In this document: piece after piece, positions 1 to 11,727 of the stretch
How the letters are laid out: the number at the start of each line of letters is the position of its first letter
How positions within the stretch are numbered: the first letter of the stretch is position 1
Assembly: GCA_036250195.1 (NCBI GenBank)
Contig: JAVHZZ010000003.1
Span: 298,469,565-298,533,564, forward strand
Origin: Mixophyes australis
Lineage: Eukaryota; Chordata; Amphibia; Anura; Limnodynastidae
Direction: 5' to 3'
Length of the DNA stretch: 64,000 nucleotides
Translations under genes and position numbers: made by a program
Notes under the pieces: model-generated
What the model was told of the DNA's origin: nothing
Databases searched by the model: none
What the model saw: the letters and a program-made list of their open reading frames with translations, nothing else

Positions 1-319
1 AAAGGCCAACACTCCACGCTGTGGATTTTTTATTGACTTGTAATAAGCTTCTAAATTAAATAATTAATAACATACAAAATGAAAAATAGATCAGCATAAT
101 TCAACATGTAGTGCTACGTGTGTGCATCATGAATTAGTGGTGCTATATAAATAAATGATGATGATCATAAGTAATTATTGTCACCATTATAAATCAAATA
201 GTAAACTGAAAGTTTGAGCTATCTAGCCAATCAAAAGCAGGTATAAAAAAAAATATCTTTTTTTCTGATGGTTTTAACTTAACCACTAAACCACCCTTTA
301 GTGTTCTCAATGTTCTCAA
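1..319. other. AT-rich sequence, no gene seen
   Basis: AT-rich DNA with short A and T runs. I see no conserved reading frame, RNA gene or clear repeat boundary. It runs into the degraded end of a Tc1 element. Confidence 0.6.
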
Positions 320-939
320 GTTCTCAATGGGATTATGGTCTGGGGAGTTTCCTGGCCATGGACTCAAAATTTTGACGTTTTGATCCCTGAGTCACTTAGT
401 TATCATTTTTGCCTTATGGCAAGGTGCTCCATCATGCTGGAAAAGGCATTGTTTGTCACCAAACTGTTCTTGGATGGTTGGGAGAAGTTGCTCTTGGATG
501 ATGTTTTGGTACCATTCTTTATTCATGGCTGTGTTCTTAGGCAAAATTGTGAGTCAGCCCACTCCCACCAGTGCAGAGCTTGTTTAGGAATGGCAGCAGG
601 CAGGTGTGAGTGCTTCTGCACCCACAGTGAGGTGAAGACTTTTGGAGGATGGCCTGGAGTCAAGAAGCAAAGAGCTACTTCTTTCCAGGAAAATCTCTAA
701 ATTTTGCCTAAGTACACAGCCATGAATAAAGAATGGTACCAAAACATCCTTGTCACAAACACCCAGCCTTTCTCAGATACAGTTTTCTGAACAGCCTAAG
801 GTGAGTGGAGTCAAAAATGCTTGTAATTTTACTTCAGTATACCATAGCAACATCTGACAGAAAGGTCTAAAAGCACTGAAGCAGCAAGGTTCGTGAACAC
901 CAATATTTGTGTCATTCTGAAATCTTTTGACCATGACTG
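320..939 (-). mobile_element. Tc1/mariner-type transposon, broken (copy A)
   Basis: Read on the - strand, about 336-560 encodes the end of a Tc1-type DDE transposase. It has a FQHDGAPCHKA block carrying the second catalytic Asp and a PGNSPDHNPIE block carrying the catalytic Glu about 35 residues later. A TGA stop lies between them, so the gene is dead. The terminal inverted repeat end is at 905-939, followed by a TA that fits the Tc1 target duplication. The other end is lost near 320. Within the element, 500-548 and 700-749 are inverted copies of each other (about 49 bp, one mismatch seen), giving a fold-back structure. Confidence 0.8.
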
Positions 940-1019
940 TATAATAAATGTAGCTGTTTGGAGTACTAAACCTCTGCCAATGTGCAGTGTTTTAGAACTG
1001 ACAACAAACACAATTTTAG

Positions 1020-1322
1020 TACATCTACCTATGAGAGTTTATATTGAACAAATCTAGTGGATTTTATCTTGTATGTCTTGCTATTAACTGTTTTGTAATT
1101 AAGCGTTGGAAATATTTTCGGATTAAATAAATTTAATTTAGCATACTCTCCGTGGTTCTTTGTGAACTTACGAATCCAATTGAGGCATTTGTATGTGTAT
1201 ATGATGTAAGTGTGAAACATTAATAAGTGTTTTTGGTGAACGCAAGGATGTCATAGTAAATACTTTGTGGTGGTAGAAAAGGTGTATTCATTGGTATGTG
1301 TCTAAGGTGACTCAGGTCACCT
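1020..1322 (-). repeat. Dispersed repeat R1, copy 1
   Basis: The reverse complement of this stretch matches 10253-10510 closely, starting at gtcaccttag and running through a run with taaatttatttaatc. It abuts the Tc1 copy B fragment, which it interrupts or truncates. It has no coding capacity. The family is not recognised; an LTR or other non-coding retroelement is possible. Confidence 0.65.
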
Positions 1323-1668
1323 TCGGCTGTTCAGAAAACTATGCCTGAGACAGGCTGTGTCTTCGTGACAAGGATATTTTGGTACCATTCTTTATTCATG
1401 GCTGTGTTCTTAGGCAAAATTGTGAGTTTTTTCTGGAGAGAAGTGACATCTTTGCTGGCCTTCTTGACACCAGGCCATCCTCCAAAAGTCTTTACCTCAC
1501 TGTGAGTGCAGTTGCACTCACACCTGCCTGCTGATGCACTCACACCTGCCTGCTGCCATTCCTAAACAAGCTCTGCACTGGTGGAAGTGGGCTGACTCCC
1601 AATTTTGCCTAAGAACACAGCCATGAATAAAGAATGGTATCAAAACATCATTCAAGAGCAACTTCTCC
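1322..1668 (+). mobile_element. Tc1-type transposon fragment (copy B)
   Basis: Same family as copy A but in the opposite orientation. The + strand carries the transposase segment with the AMNKEWYQNI block at about 1620-1650. It shares the fold-back arms, here 1371-1421 and 1601-1648. A roughly 20-bp internal duplication (gcactcacacctgcctgctg) is visible near 1513-1555. It is cut on the left by repeat R1 and on the right by the 5' end of a LINE. Confidence 0.75.
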
Positions 1669-2710
1669 ACATGGACATACAACTGTTCCAAAATCTGGCC
1701 CCCTCTACTACACAAAAACGTAGAGCACTCAAGCCTGTCACCAGGATTCTCCGCATCAACACGGCATCCGCTATTGATGGGGCTTCCCCTTCCAGCTTCA
1801 AATTTTTTACGCAAACTTTACCCATTATGTCAAAACCCTGGACCAAAAGGCAAGACGTCCTGGGAAACCTGGACATCCTCCTTGATTCTGCGCAACCACA
1901 TCACAACTCACCAAAGCAGGGTCGTCCGGCCACTTCGGCCCCTGACCTGTCCAGGTTCTCTCGACGCTGAGCCTGTGATGCTTCTCCTCCTTGAGATGGC
2001 CGCCAATCCCGGCACACTCGTTTGCCTTTAATTACAACCAACTAGATGCTTCCTTTGCAAGTGTCCTGGAAACTCTAGAACATAACTTTTGGTTCCCGTT
2101 CATAAGCTCCTGTTGTCTTTGTTCTGTTATTTATGCTTTATATAGAATTTTTCTTGTTCTTTATTACTGCATTTACTTATCTCTACATATATCACCCCCT
2201 CCCCCTCTCCTCTCCCATCTCCCTTCCCCGCCCTTCCAACATCCTCCCTTATCTTCCCCCTCCTTATTCCCTTCTCCTCTCCTTCCCTCCTCCCACTGCA
2301 CAACCTTCTTCACAGCTGGATGATTACCTGTTGTAAATGACCAAATTGCCAATTACCACATCCAGTCTATTTGGCGGGGCCACTGGCCTGGGTAACATAT
2401 GTAGATGTTGCCTTTCCACCCCCCATGCTCCCTATACAACTATTGTTTAGCATTACAATTTTTATATGTGTTAATTCTGGATCCCTCCTGGATCGCTCCG
2501 TTAAAGGGTTTTTGCCCAATTGGACATCATTAGTTCTCTCTTCTTCCTCTCTCTCTCCTTTTTCTTTTCTTGTGGCCTTCTCTCTCCTCCCCCTTCTTCC
2601 CCTCTTACCCCCCTCTCCTTCCCTCCATCCAAACACGTCTGGACTAATCCTTTCCATCATTACAGTACTCAGACGTTCTCTTTAACAGAGATCATCCCTC
2701 CTCAAACTCC

Positions 2711-3625
2711 ATGGCCTTGAAACTCCTCTCAATCAATGTTAACGGCCTCAAATCCCCTTGCAGGCGCACAATAGTCCTGGGAGCCTGCAGAAGGGAGAAG
2801 GCAGACATAGTCTTCCTCCAGGAGACCCATCTTACAGGTACCCACACACAACTTCAGGGTAAACTGTTCTTCCAGACCTTTTTTGCCTCAACAAACTGTA
2901 AGAGACAGGGGGTAGCAATACTTATACATAACAAGGTCCCGTTTCAACACTCCTCATATCCAGAGGGTCGCTTTCTATTAATCATGGGCTCACTCCGCTC
3001 CTACCCAGTCACATTGGCTTTGATTTATGCTCCAAATCAGGGTCAGTTCTTCTCTATGCTGTTCCGACACATCGAGCAGTTGGCCCAGGGTCATATTATA
3101 TTAGGTGGCGATTTTAATGTTGTCTTAGACCCAAAATTTGATAAATCCTCCTTCTCCCCTCATGAGGATCCTACTCCTTTTTCTAAAGACTCATTTGCTT
3201 AGTCTGCCTTGTTGCAACAGCACTCCTTACAGGACACCTGGCGCCTCAAAAAATCCACCATGCGGGACTACACCCATTACTCAGCTTCCCATCAGATATA
3301 CTGTCGCATTGACATGCTCCATGTATTTCAGTCCCTGATACCCTTAACCACTCAAGTGGGCATCCCGTTTTCATGGACTGACCATGCGGGAGTACACATC
3401 CTTCCTGATCTCCTACGCCAATATCCATGCTCCTTTAGGTGGCACCTGGATGACTCTCTGTTGTTAAACACTTCTACCTTCATTGATATCAAAACAGCTA
3501 TCTCTGAATACTTCCAAGAGAACACTTCACAGGAGGTAGCTCCGGGTATTATATGGGAAGCTCAAAAGCCACGATCCATGGTCGATTCATTAGTGCTGCC
3601 TCACAGGCAAAACGGAAGGCCGCTC
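2711..3625 (+). pseudogene. LINE ORF2, endonuclease domain (broken)
   Basis: This would cut target DNA for target-primed reverse transcription. The start chosen is the ATG opening the MALKLLSINVNGLKSP stretch, where the usual N-terminal INVNG motif sits. In order I see FLQETH at about 2815, YAPNQ at about 3030, LGGDFN at about 3101, RIDML at about 3305 and WTDHAG at about 3376. These are the catalytic landmarks of APE-type LINE endonucleases; the last is normally SDH, here TDH. A TAG at 3200-3202 interrupts an otherwise continuous frame. The frame shifts near 3560-3600 into the one that continues to 3852. Confidence 0.85.
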
Positions 3626-4208
3626 TAGAGGGCTCCTCCTTAGAGCAACATATTTCCACTCTTGTGACTCAGCACAAGCAGGTTCCTGATCCCTCCATAC
3701 TATCTCAAATTAAATATCTGATGGGACAGCTTAATATCTTCTTGTCCCAAAGAGTGGCCTCCCTCTTACAGAAAGTCCAGCAACACCTCTATGATAGGGC
3801 AGATAAGGCGGACTCTTTACTTGCTCGGAAACTTCATCAGAAGCGTACCTGAGGCTTTATTGAGAAACTCCACAAAAAAATCTACTAATTCTGTAACATA
3901 TGATCCTCTAAACATTGTCAATGAATTTAGAGACTTTTATAACTCCTTATATATCCCTCCTGATTCTCAGCCCCGGGAGGACAAATACTCTGGAGTTTCA
4001 AGTAGCTAACACCCCTCTCCCTCTCCCACTCCTCTCCCAATCACAGCTCTCTTGCTAAAATGCGGACAACACTGCAGAAGAAGTAAAAATTGCAATAAAA
4101 TCTCTCAAGCCCTCCTCAGCTCCAGGCCCGGATGGTTTTTCAGCACAATACTATAAAGATTTGCTTCTGACCCTGTCCCACACCTAACAACCCTTTATAA
4201 CCAAATTC

Positions 4209-5345
4209 TTGAGGCATCCTTTGAGCCCGCCACTACTCTTGCCAATATTGCAGTCATTCCTAAACCTGGACCTCCTACACTGTGCAGGCTATAGACCTAT
4301 CTCCCTTCTCAATGTAGACCTTAAACTCTATGCTAAAATTCTGGCCACTAGGCACAATCCTCTACTTCCAGTTCTGATCCATTCAGACCAGGTTGGCTTC
4401 ATTCCAGAGAGACAGGCCACCGATAATACCAGGAGGACCATCGATCTGATCCACTCTATTCATGTCAGCAAACTGCCCTCTTTAATAATGGCCTTGGACA
4501 CGGAGAAGGCGTTTAACCGCATCTCTTGGCCGTTCATGCGTACTGTGCTTGGGTCGATGGTCTTCTCTGGTAGGTTTCTGACAGGTATTTTAGCTAATGG
4601 TCTAGCCTCCAAGCCCTTCACAATTTCTAACGGCACTCGTCAAGGATGACCCTTCTCCCCTTTAATTTTTACCCTTAATCTAGAAATTAGCAGCCAGAAT
4701 CAGCTCTAATCAGTCCATCTCAGGAATTAAGGTTGGTTCCATAGAAAATAAGATTGTGTTATATGCAGATTATGTCTTCATTAGCATATCCCACCCTGTC
4801 ACCTCTCTTCCCTCTCTCCTCTCCAAACTAGACACATATGGACACTTCTCGGATATAGGATCAACCCTACCAAAACCGAGACACTAGACTTTTATATCAC
4901 TCAGGCAGCCAAAATAATTCTAGATCATACATTCACTTTTACCTGGCACCGACACAAAAGAAAATACCTGGATGTCTTCCTGACCAAAAATCTCTCCCAT
5001 GTCTTCCAAGCCAACTTTCCCCATACCCTATCCCGAATAAAAACAGATTTGAACACTTGGTCGCATCAGTCTATCTCCTGGATAGGCCGCATTAATGCTG
5101 CCAAAATAAATATACTTCCTAGACTATTATACTTTTTCCAAACCCTTCCCATTTGCATTCCTACTTATGTATTCAAATTTCTTCAGCACGAGACATCCAA
5201 ATTTCTTTGGGCAGGCAGACCTCCCAGTATAAGCCTTCTCCAGAGATCTTCGTGGGGGTGGAGGTCTCGGTATTCCAGACTTCAAAAGATACTACCTTTC
5301 GGCCCAACTCGCTCAATGTGTCCTATGGAACGGTCCTACATCTGC
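4209..5345 (+). pseudogene. LINE ORF2, reverse transcriptase domain (broken)
   Basis: Reverse transcriptase blocks of the L1 type are visible: GYRPISLLNVDLK at about 4288, DQVGFIPERQATDN at about 4387, LDTEKAFNRISW at about 4494 and SNGTRQG at about 4627, then a TGA. The active-site box at about 4757 reads YADY instead of YADD, so a catalytic Asp is lost. Further on, a basic C-terminal portion is recognisable to about 5340 in shifting frames. With the stops and the mutated active site this copy cannot be functional. Confidence 0.82.
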
Positions 5346-5370
5346 TAGGGTCTGGGTATCTCCTGTTTTA

Positions 5371-8004
5371 AAAAAAAATAGAAAACAGATTAGAAAATGG
5401 AAAAAAATCAGATATTGGCTACTAAAATGGTACATGGCCTTTATAACAAAACTTATCAGGAAAAAGTTATGCCATGTACCCATTGGTGTTGCGTTAGTGT
5501 TTGATATGGATTTGCTACCAGATTTTTTACTTGCATTTGGAGCTGACCTGGTGCTTCCCTATGCATTTACGCACGGTAAATAAAATATGGATAGAGCAAG
5601 ATGCATTTAAAAATCTAGATCACTGCAACTTTGCTAGAAAGCTTACATAACAGTGTAATAGGTACATGACAGTTTGACATACCTGTTCACATGCATTTTA
5701 CTTGAATTTAAAACACTATTAAAATGAATGTACTTGACACCAGTGGATGTGAGTCTAATGAAGATATATGTGTAGCTTGCAGGAGGAAATTTTTAATAGA
5801 GATCAGGAAGGCAGTATTTTTAAAGATAACAGGATTTGTAGCACAATGGGACCCACTTGAAGAGAAGACCAAAAGTAATTAGCTGGTTATTGAAAGTTGC
5901 TTCTTTCAAAGCTTTTTCTTCCTCATATGATGTAAATCATCTCAACCTCAATGTGGTGTGCTCAGCTTTTCAGTCTCCAACTTATCTGTTCACAGCCTTG
6001 TGCAGGCTCTTCAATACTTCAAAGACAGCTGTCCTAGCATCCAGGTGTAGAAGTCTATTACCTCACCTGGGTCATGTCAGTACATGAGTGTGAGGCATCT
6101 TGGGTGATGGGCACTATGAGAGTTTTATTCCTCTTCTTGAATATTGAACTAATCTTGCAGTTTGCATATTGTTTCTAGTAACATACATTTATGGTGTATT
6201 GTGTTACAATGTTTAGCAATTTTTCACTGATGTATTTTATTTGAAGTATACACATTCAGTGCATAATTCATTCAAATATATTGTATATTATGCTTTATAT
6301 CCTTAGTGGTGATGGCATAGCCTCTCTCAGAGATAGGTTTAATGGGTTCTCTTCAAATGGGAGAGACCCTGTGGAAAGTATTACAACATCTTTCAAATAA
6401 ATGGATTTCAACAGAACTGGTAATGAACCAAACAGTACTTTACTCCAGAGTAATTTAATACATGCAAATATATATTGATATTAGGAATTTACTTGTCAAT
6501 GGCCAGACTTTGTAATTGTTCAGAGTGTGAGTCTTTCTTGACCTCCTTTCTTTCCTGTTCTAGGAGTAACAAATCTGTGAGCTGCCATCTACTTGGCTGC
6601 AAGCAGCACTGAGTATCTGGTGGCTTAGGTTGATTGTCAGGAGGCTGAGAAATTTAATCTGAAAATTCATTGACTGCTTGAAACAGGATAGCCAGAACAT
6701 GTAGGTTCTCATCGTAATAAAATGCAGATAGCTGTATCAAGACTAACTCCTCTCCTAACATCACGCTCTAGGATTATAGCGTGATCATCTCCTTTGGCAC
6801 TGCCCACTGATCTTCTCCTTACCTGGACCCACCAAAACAGAGATTATAACTAAAAACGGTCAGCATAGCCTGGGTCATACATCCTTCAATCCATATGATT
6901 GTACCTATGCAAAAAAAGGAAATAACAATTGTCGAGGGTGCTAAACATGTTGGGTTAAAAGCTAACCTGTCCACTTCTATTTCTAACTGCTAAATCTAAA
7001 GCAAGCTAAAATACTTCAAATACAGATGTACCTGGTGTAGTGAACAGAGATAAATTAGGAGTTATAAGGATTAAACAATAATATAATTGTGGGGAAAAAG
7101 GCCTAATTATGACTGTAGTGTAAATATGTTATATCAAATGATTTTATTGATAAATTGAGCTACTAAGGTGTAAAATGGGAAGTCAGAGGTTCTGGTGTGT
7201 GTTTACCTGGTGCTTCTGCCCTACTCTATGTTAAAAGATAACAGTAACACTTTCAGGGAAAGCTGAGCATCTTCACAAGCCCCCCTGGGTTGAGTCAGCT
7301 CCTGACTGTCACACAGAGGAGTTGAGGAAATGAGTATAAGCTTAACAAATACGCTAGACCTAGTGGATCCTAGTGGATCTATTAATAATAAAATTGAGTC
7401 TGTGTGACACTCCACAGGAATGTTGGGTCACATAGTAGAATTGGGTAGTAAATCAGGCAACATGCAAATGGTGATTGCAAACAGTGGAGGTGGGGTAAGG
7501 TGTAAAGGTGTATTTAAAAAACTGAGACCAGTTACAAGAAATTGTCAGTCTTTTCGGAAATCAATCATCATTAATAAGCTTTCCATCTTCAAGCCAATTT
7601 CCCTTGGCATAGAATATACCACTTATCTGTAAAGTTATACTCTGAATTTAATCCCTTTATTTTATACTGCTTTGCTTGTTATGTATGTCATGTCATCTTA
7701 GTTGTTTTTATAACCTGTAAGCATTGTACTTTTTGTATATTAAATCTAAAAATTTAATAGTGATGTCCTTATTGCTAAACAAATTCACTGCCTGTTTAGA
7801 AGAGACAGATTGCTTAGCTTTACATAACTCTTTAGATATCAGTGTGTGAAGGTTTAATTGTTTAACTATCAGAGCACAGAGTGTGCACAATTGGGTGATT
7901 AAGTCAGAGGTTTGCTACGGGCCTTATACATAGCTGGGGGCAGTTGCGGAGAAGTGTGGAAACGTGTGTCTGTGTTGGAAAAGGGACCAGCTAAATCTGT
8001 AGCC
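5371..8004. other. Non-coding stretch, probably IYD intron or upstream DNA
   Basis: No conserved exon seen. I looked here for the IYD exon that should precede the one at 9062 (the part with the FMN-binding Arg-Arg-Ser) and did not find it. Small ORFs such as 5857-6087 and 7420-7632 show no family features. The stretch is AT-rich with likely decayed repeats I cannot name. Confidence 0.5.
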
Positions 8005-8508
8005 TAAGAGATAGGTGAAAGGGAGGTTTAGGCTGAAATCCTGTGTGTTCCCTTACAGTAAGCTTCCAAGTCACGAGTGCGGTTTGTGATGGAATAACAG
8101 GTGGTCAGGAGAGGTTTCCTGACAAATTAGAGGTGATATATGGATTGACTGTGTGAATATATGATAAGATATTAAATCAGCGAGTAGCTAGAGGTGGCTA
8201 TTTGTGACACCTTTATTTTGTACTTTCTACAAAATGACAGCTAGAATCTGATTGGCAACATCCCCACTTTTTCAAACCCGCAGCTTAGTAAATCTAGCCC
8301 CAGGTGTCACAAATAGCCACCTGTAGCTACTCGCTGATTTAATATCTTATCATATATTCACACAGTCAATTCATATATCACCTCTAATTTGTCAGGAAAC
8401 CTCTCCTGACCCCCTGTTATTCCGTCACAAACCGCACTCGTGACTTGGAAGCTTACTGTAAGGGAACACACAGGATTTCAGCCTAAACCTCCCTTTCACC
8501 TAGCTCTA
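8005..8508. repeat. Large inverted repeat, about 208-bp arms
   Basis: 8005-8212 and 8302-8508 are nearly perfect reverse complements, with only a few differences seen. Both contain aagcttccaagtcacgagtg or its complement. The 89-bp spacer holds part of a palindromic MITE (ctagaatctgattgg and aaacccgcagcttagtaaat). A second, fuller MITE copy follows directly at 8509. Confidence 0.85.
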
Positions 8509-8637
8509 TAGCAACCAATCAGATTCTAGCTTTCATTTATTTAGTACTTTCTACAAAATGACAGATAGAATCTGATTGGTTGCTATAGGCAACATCCCCA
8601 CTTTTTCAAACCCGCAGCTTAGTAAATCTAGCCCCTG
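8509..8637. mobile_element. Palindromic MITE (family P1)
   Basis: A short palindromic element. A caaccaatcagattctagct half on one side is matched by agaatctgattggttgctat on the other. It ends with cccgcagcttagtaaatcta. Partial copies of the same family lie in the spacer at 8213-8301 and at 17026-17145. It has no coding capacity. The superfamily is not certain. Confidence 0.65.
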
Positions 8638-9061
8638 GTCTGTAAAATGTATCTATTATCATCAATGGAGATGTCTTATTTTTGAATTATAGGGCTATAA
8701 TAAAGTTTATACTTTTAACTTTTATAAAGTCCATTTTGGTAATTATTTTCTCTACACATAATGTAATGTAACGTAATGGATTTTCTTATAGGTAGCGTTT
8801 GGAAATATGCCTGAAATTTATTCTCAATATATATTATTCCATCTTTTATTCCATCTTGAACTGTCCTGCTGATATACACCGACATGTATTTATGTATTTT
8901 GGTATTGTCTTCTATTATCAACTTCTTACTTTATCAGGTTAACTAGCTGTAAGTACTCAGCCATTAGGTTGTTTTAGAACCTCTACTCCCAATATGCTAT
9001 AAAGTAGTACTCTGAATGATTGTATTGATATTAATCTTGCCCTCTGTTACATAATTCACAG

Positions 9062-9221
9062 GGACATCACCTAGTGGAGCTCATACAGAGCCCTGGACAT
9101 TCGTGGTTGTACAAGATCCAGAGCATAAGCATAAGATTCGGGAGATTATTGAAGAAGAGGAAGAGATTAACTACCGGAAAAGAATGGGAGACAAATGGGT
9201 TAATGACCTCAAAAGATTAAG
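9062..9221 (+). CDS. IYD: Iodotyrosine deiodinase (IYD), internal exon
   Basis: This exon encodes [15 protein letters not shown] and then [16 protein letters not shown], a highly conserved part of iodotyrosine deiodinase. That enzyme is an FMN- and NADPH-dependent membrane protein which removes iodide from mono- and diiodotyrosine so that it can be reused for thyroid hormone. By family knowledge, the PSGAH region contacts FMN, and the Glu and Tyr of EINY form the lid that binds substrate; all are kept. The acceptor is ttcacag at 9061 and the donor is GT at 9222. The exon starts with two bases of a split Gly codon and ends with two bases of a split Arg codon, matching the next exon. Earlier exons, with the membrane anchor and the Arg-Arg-Ser flavin site, are not in the window as far as I can see. 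Confidence 0.97.
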
Positions 9222-11570
9222 GTAGATAATTTTGAAAGATAAAATTCTTCTTGTTACCCTACATATATGTGAAGAACTTGAATATACTTAGAAGCATGGT
9301 GGAAAACAGTAGTGATCTTGAGATCGATTCGCATTATTGTTTAAATGAGGTTGATGTTAATCTTTGAATAATATCAAGAACATAATAATAATGGGAGAAG
9401 ATTAAATTCCAACCAGATGTGGTGCAGATACACTCGGGTGCTTGTTTGGTGCTCATTGTATTTTTAGTTTGAGCTGCTGTCACTGCAGTATGATTGGTTG
9501 TGGAATTAGAGATTATTGATCCCTTAAGTGAACGGCATGTCAGTACACACGGCATGTGTCTCTCCTTTAGCAAATGTGAGAATAATTTGGATCTGAATTT
9601 AAACTTTAAGGATTTCCAGCACTATCATACCTGCCAATAGATCATGAAATGGGCATGGTTAATTAAAATGTGGGTGTTGCATTGTTGTACTGTGGGCGTG
9701 GCTGATTTGTGTGGGTTTAAGTCAGATTGAGGTAGGGTTTATTTATCCTGATTTTATTCTTTAAAATGTTGAGAGATATGCACTATCTTGAGTATTGTCA
9801 ATATTACCTCTTTACCAACCTTGATACAGAAAAAATAGTTGTACATTTGGGGGTCCATTTATGAAACTGCAGTGAGCCTTAAATCTGAAAAAAATGGCTG
9901 CTTTCACCAGACAATGGCTATTGCAGCTCACCGTCCAATTCTGCAAAGGGTTAACAGCAGAGAAATCAGAGATTTCTCTGCCCTTAATCTGTTTGCCACA
10001 GATTAAATATGTCCCTAGAGACCACTTCAATTCAACAATCTCAGGATGGCATTGCTTACCTTTATACATGGAGTCCAGTGCTACCAGAATGGCATTCAAT
10101 GCTTCCTCGCTGGGTCATTATACGCATACGCCCACATTAGACTTGCATCACAATAGCTATACAAGGAAATTAATGATCACTTCCTCCTTTCAGCACATTG
10201 GTCTGCTGGTAAAAGGGTTTCTGTTATCAAATAGGATGGGAGTTGTCACTGGGGCGTCACCTTAGTCACTTAGCAATGAATACACCTTTTCTGCCACCGC
10301 AAAGGATTTACTATGGTGTCCTTACGTTCACCAGAACCACTTATTAATGATTCACACTTAAATCATATACACATGTAGCATGAGCCTACCTGGGCTATGT
10401 AAGTTAACAAAGAATCACGAAGAACACACTAGATTAAATTTATTTAATCTGAAAAATGGTTCTAAGGCTTAGTTAAAAAAATGAATACCAAGACATACAA
10501 TATGTTGCACAAATAAGTTTCAGAAAATAAAATAGGAAATAAAATCAGAGTCACTACTTACTAGTTAGGACCTGGTGTGTGAGGGAACACAATTGAGAAA
10601 GGATGGGACATTTCAGTCTTAATAGACCCCTCATGAAAATGCACACATTATTGTCTAAGGCAGAAGATTTAAAACCTTTCTCCACATAGCTCTCATCCCC
10701 CGAGCTTTGGAGTTTAGCTGTCAATAAGGACAGATTGATCTCCCAGATGTCACAGGGCTTTCGAAGTGAGCTAGGGATATCCTGAGCTCTGGAATGTTCA
10801 CAGGACCTGATTTCTCACCTCTGCTCATTCGACTTGGCTGGTCAGGTCCACATCCTCTGCATACCAAAAAAACTCCTCAGAGCTGCTTATCTATCTCTGG
10901 ATAATTTCAAAGGATTAATGACACTTTCATAGTTTCAAACTCATGTCATTTAGCAAAGCGCATGTTGAGATTACATTATAAGGTTTCATAAAATAATCAC
11001 ATTGTCATTTCTGAATTCAGCAGAAAATAACAATCAGTCATTAGATATACTACACAATCATCACAACTACATTATGTATCACTGAGATATTCAGAAATAC
11101 AGAATGATAGTTACCGCTGCCCGCTGGCCGCAAATATTGTTATAAGGAGTAGTTTCATAGTCTATTGTGATGATGATGATGATGTTAAAGATAAAAATCT
11201 GTAGTCTCAAAACATTGTCCTCATAACAACAGGTTTCTAAATGAAAGCTACATTGTTGTCAAAGCAATGTCCAATTTTATGAACTTTTTTATAATCTAAA
11301 TGCATTTAAAAGACTGAAAGGGTCATCTATTGTTGTCAATAGAAAACAATGGGTTATCTGTCATAAAGAAAGGAAGCAAAATGTTTATGTGTACATGTGT
11401 ACAAGATACAATTTTTTTTCAAATAAAGTTTAAAAAAATTAAGATTTTTGAGAAATTTATTGGCTCTTATGTTTGTCAAAGATTTTAAAAAGGGTTGTGA
11501 ACTTTGTTGGTGTTGTGTATATTTAATAAAATATGTTTGACATGAATTGGTTTATACTTTTTTATTTTAG
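9222..11570 (+). other. IYD: IYD intron
   Basis: A 2.35-kb GT-AG intron. It contains repeat R1 copy 2 (10253-10560). A stretch at about 9847-10110 starts gggggtccatttatgaaac and resembles a MITE end. The remainder holds no recognisable feature. Confidence 0.9.
10253..10560 (+). repeat. Dispersed repeat R1, copy 2
   Basis: Matches the reverse complement of 1020-1322, including gtcaccttag at the start, a block about caatgaatacacctttt and a ttaaatttatttaatc block. Similarity fades after about 10510. The R1 family lies here inside an IYD intron in sense orientation. The sequence beyond it to about 10950 may belong to the same element, but I have no second copy to confirm this. Confidence 0.65.
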
Positions 11571-11727
11571 AACAAATTGGGTAAAGGAATATCTAGACAC
11601 TGCACCGTTCTTGATCTTGATCTTCAAACAAGTATACGGAATTCTTTCTAGTAACAGAAAGAAGACTCATTATTACAATGAGATCAGTGTGTCAATCGCA
11701 GGTGGAATCCTCCTGGCAGCCATTCAG
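11571..11727 (+). CDS. IYD: Iodotyrosine deiodinase (IYD), penultimate exon
   Basis: Translates to [20 protein letters not shown] and on to [19 protein letters not shown] in one open frame. The acceptor is tttattttag at 11570 and the donor is GT at 11728. The first base completes the Arg codon split from the previous exon, and the exon ends with a complete Gln codon. The Lys of NWVKEYL corresponds to the family's substrate-contacting Lys, which pairs with the Glu and Tyr in the preceding exon. The GILLAA helix is part of the nitroreductase-type core that forms the dimer. No breaks are seen, so the gene looks functional here. Confidence 0.97.

Larger units (their letters stand above)
1669..5370 (+). 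mobile_element. Tx1/L1-clade LINE, degraded
   Basis: A long non-LTR retrotransposon in + orientation. About 1669-2050 may be the tail of ORF1. About 2190-2300 and 2530-2640 are pyrimidine-rich non-coding stretches. An apurinic-type endonuclease begins at 2711, followed by a connecting region and a reverse transcriptase at about 4230-5330. The order and the motif style are those of the L1 superfamily, Tx1-like. The frame is broken by at least two stops (3200, 4647) and several frameshifts (near 3580, 3820 and 4010-4200). The 3' end is missing after about 5370. It was inserted into, or lies against, Tc1 copy B. Confidence 0.85.

Noticed and set aside
7420..7632. 70-codon + strand frame in the region before the IYD exon
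   Set aside because: No motif, no splice context in phase with the IYD exon, and ordinary composition.
5371..9061. Upstream IYD exon carrying the Arg-Arg-Ser flavin motif
   Set aside because: Searched by eye and not found. The exon probably lies before the window.
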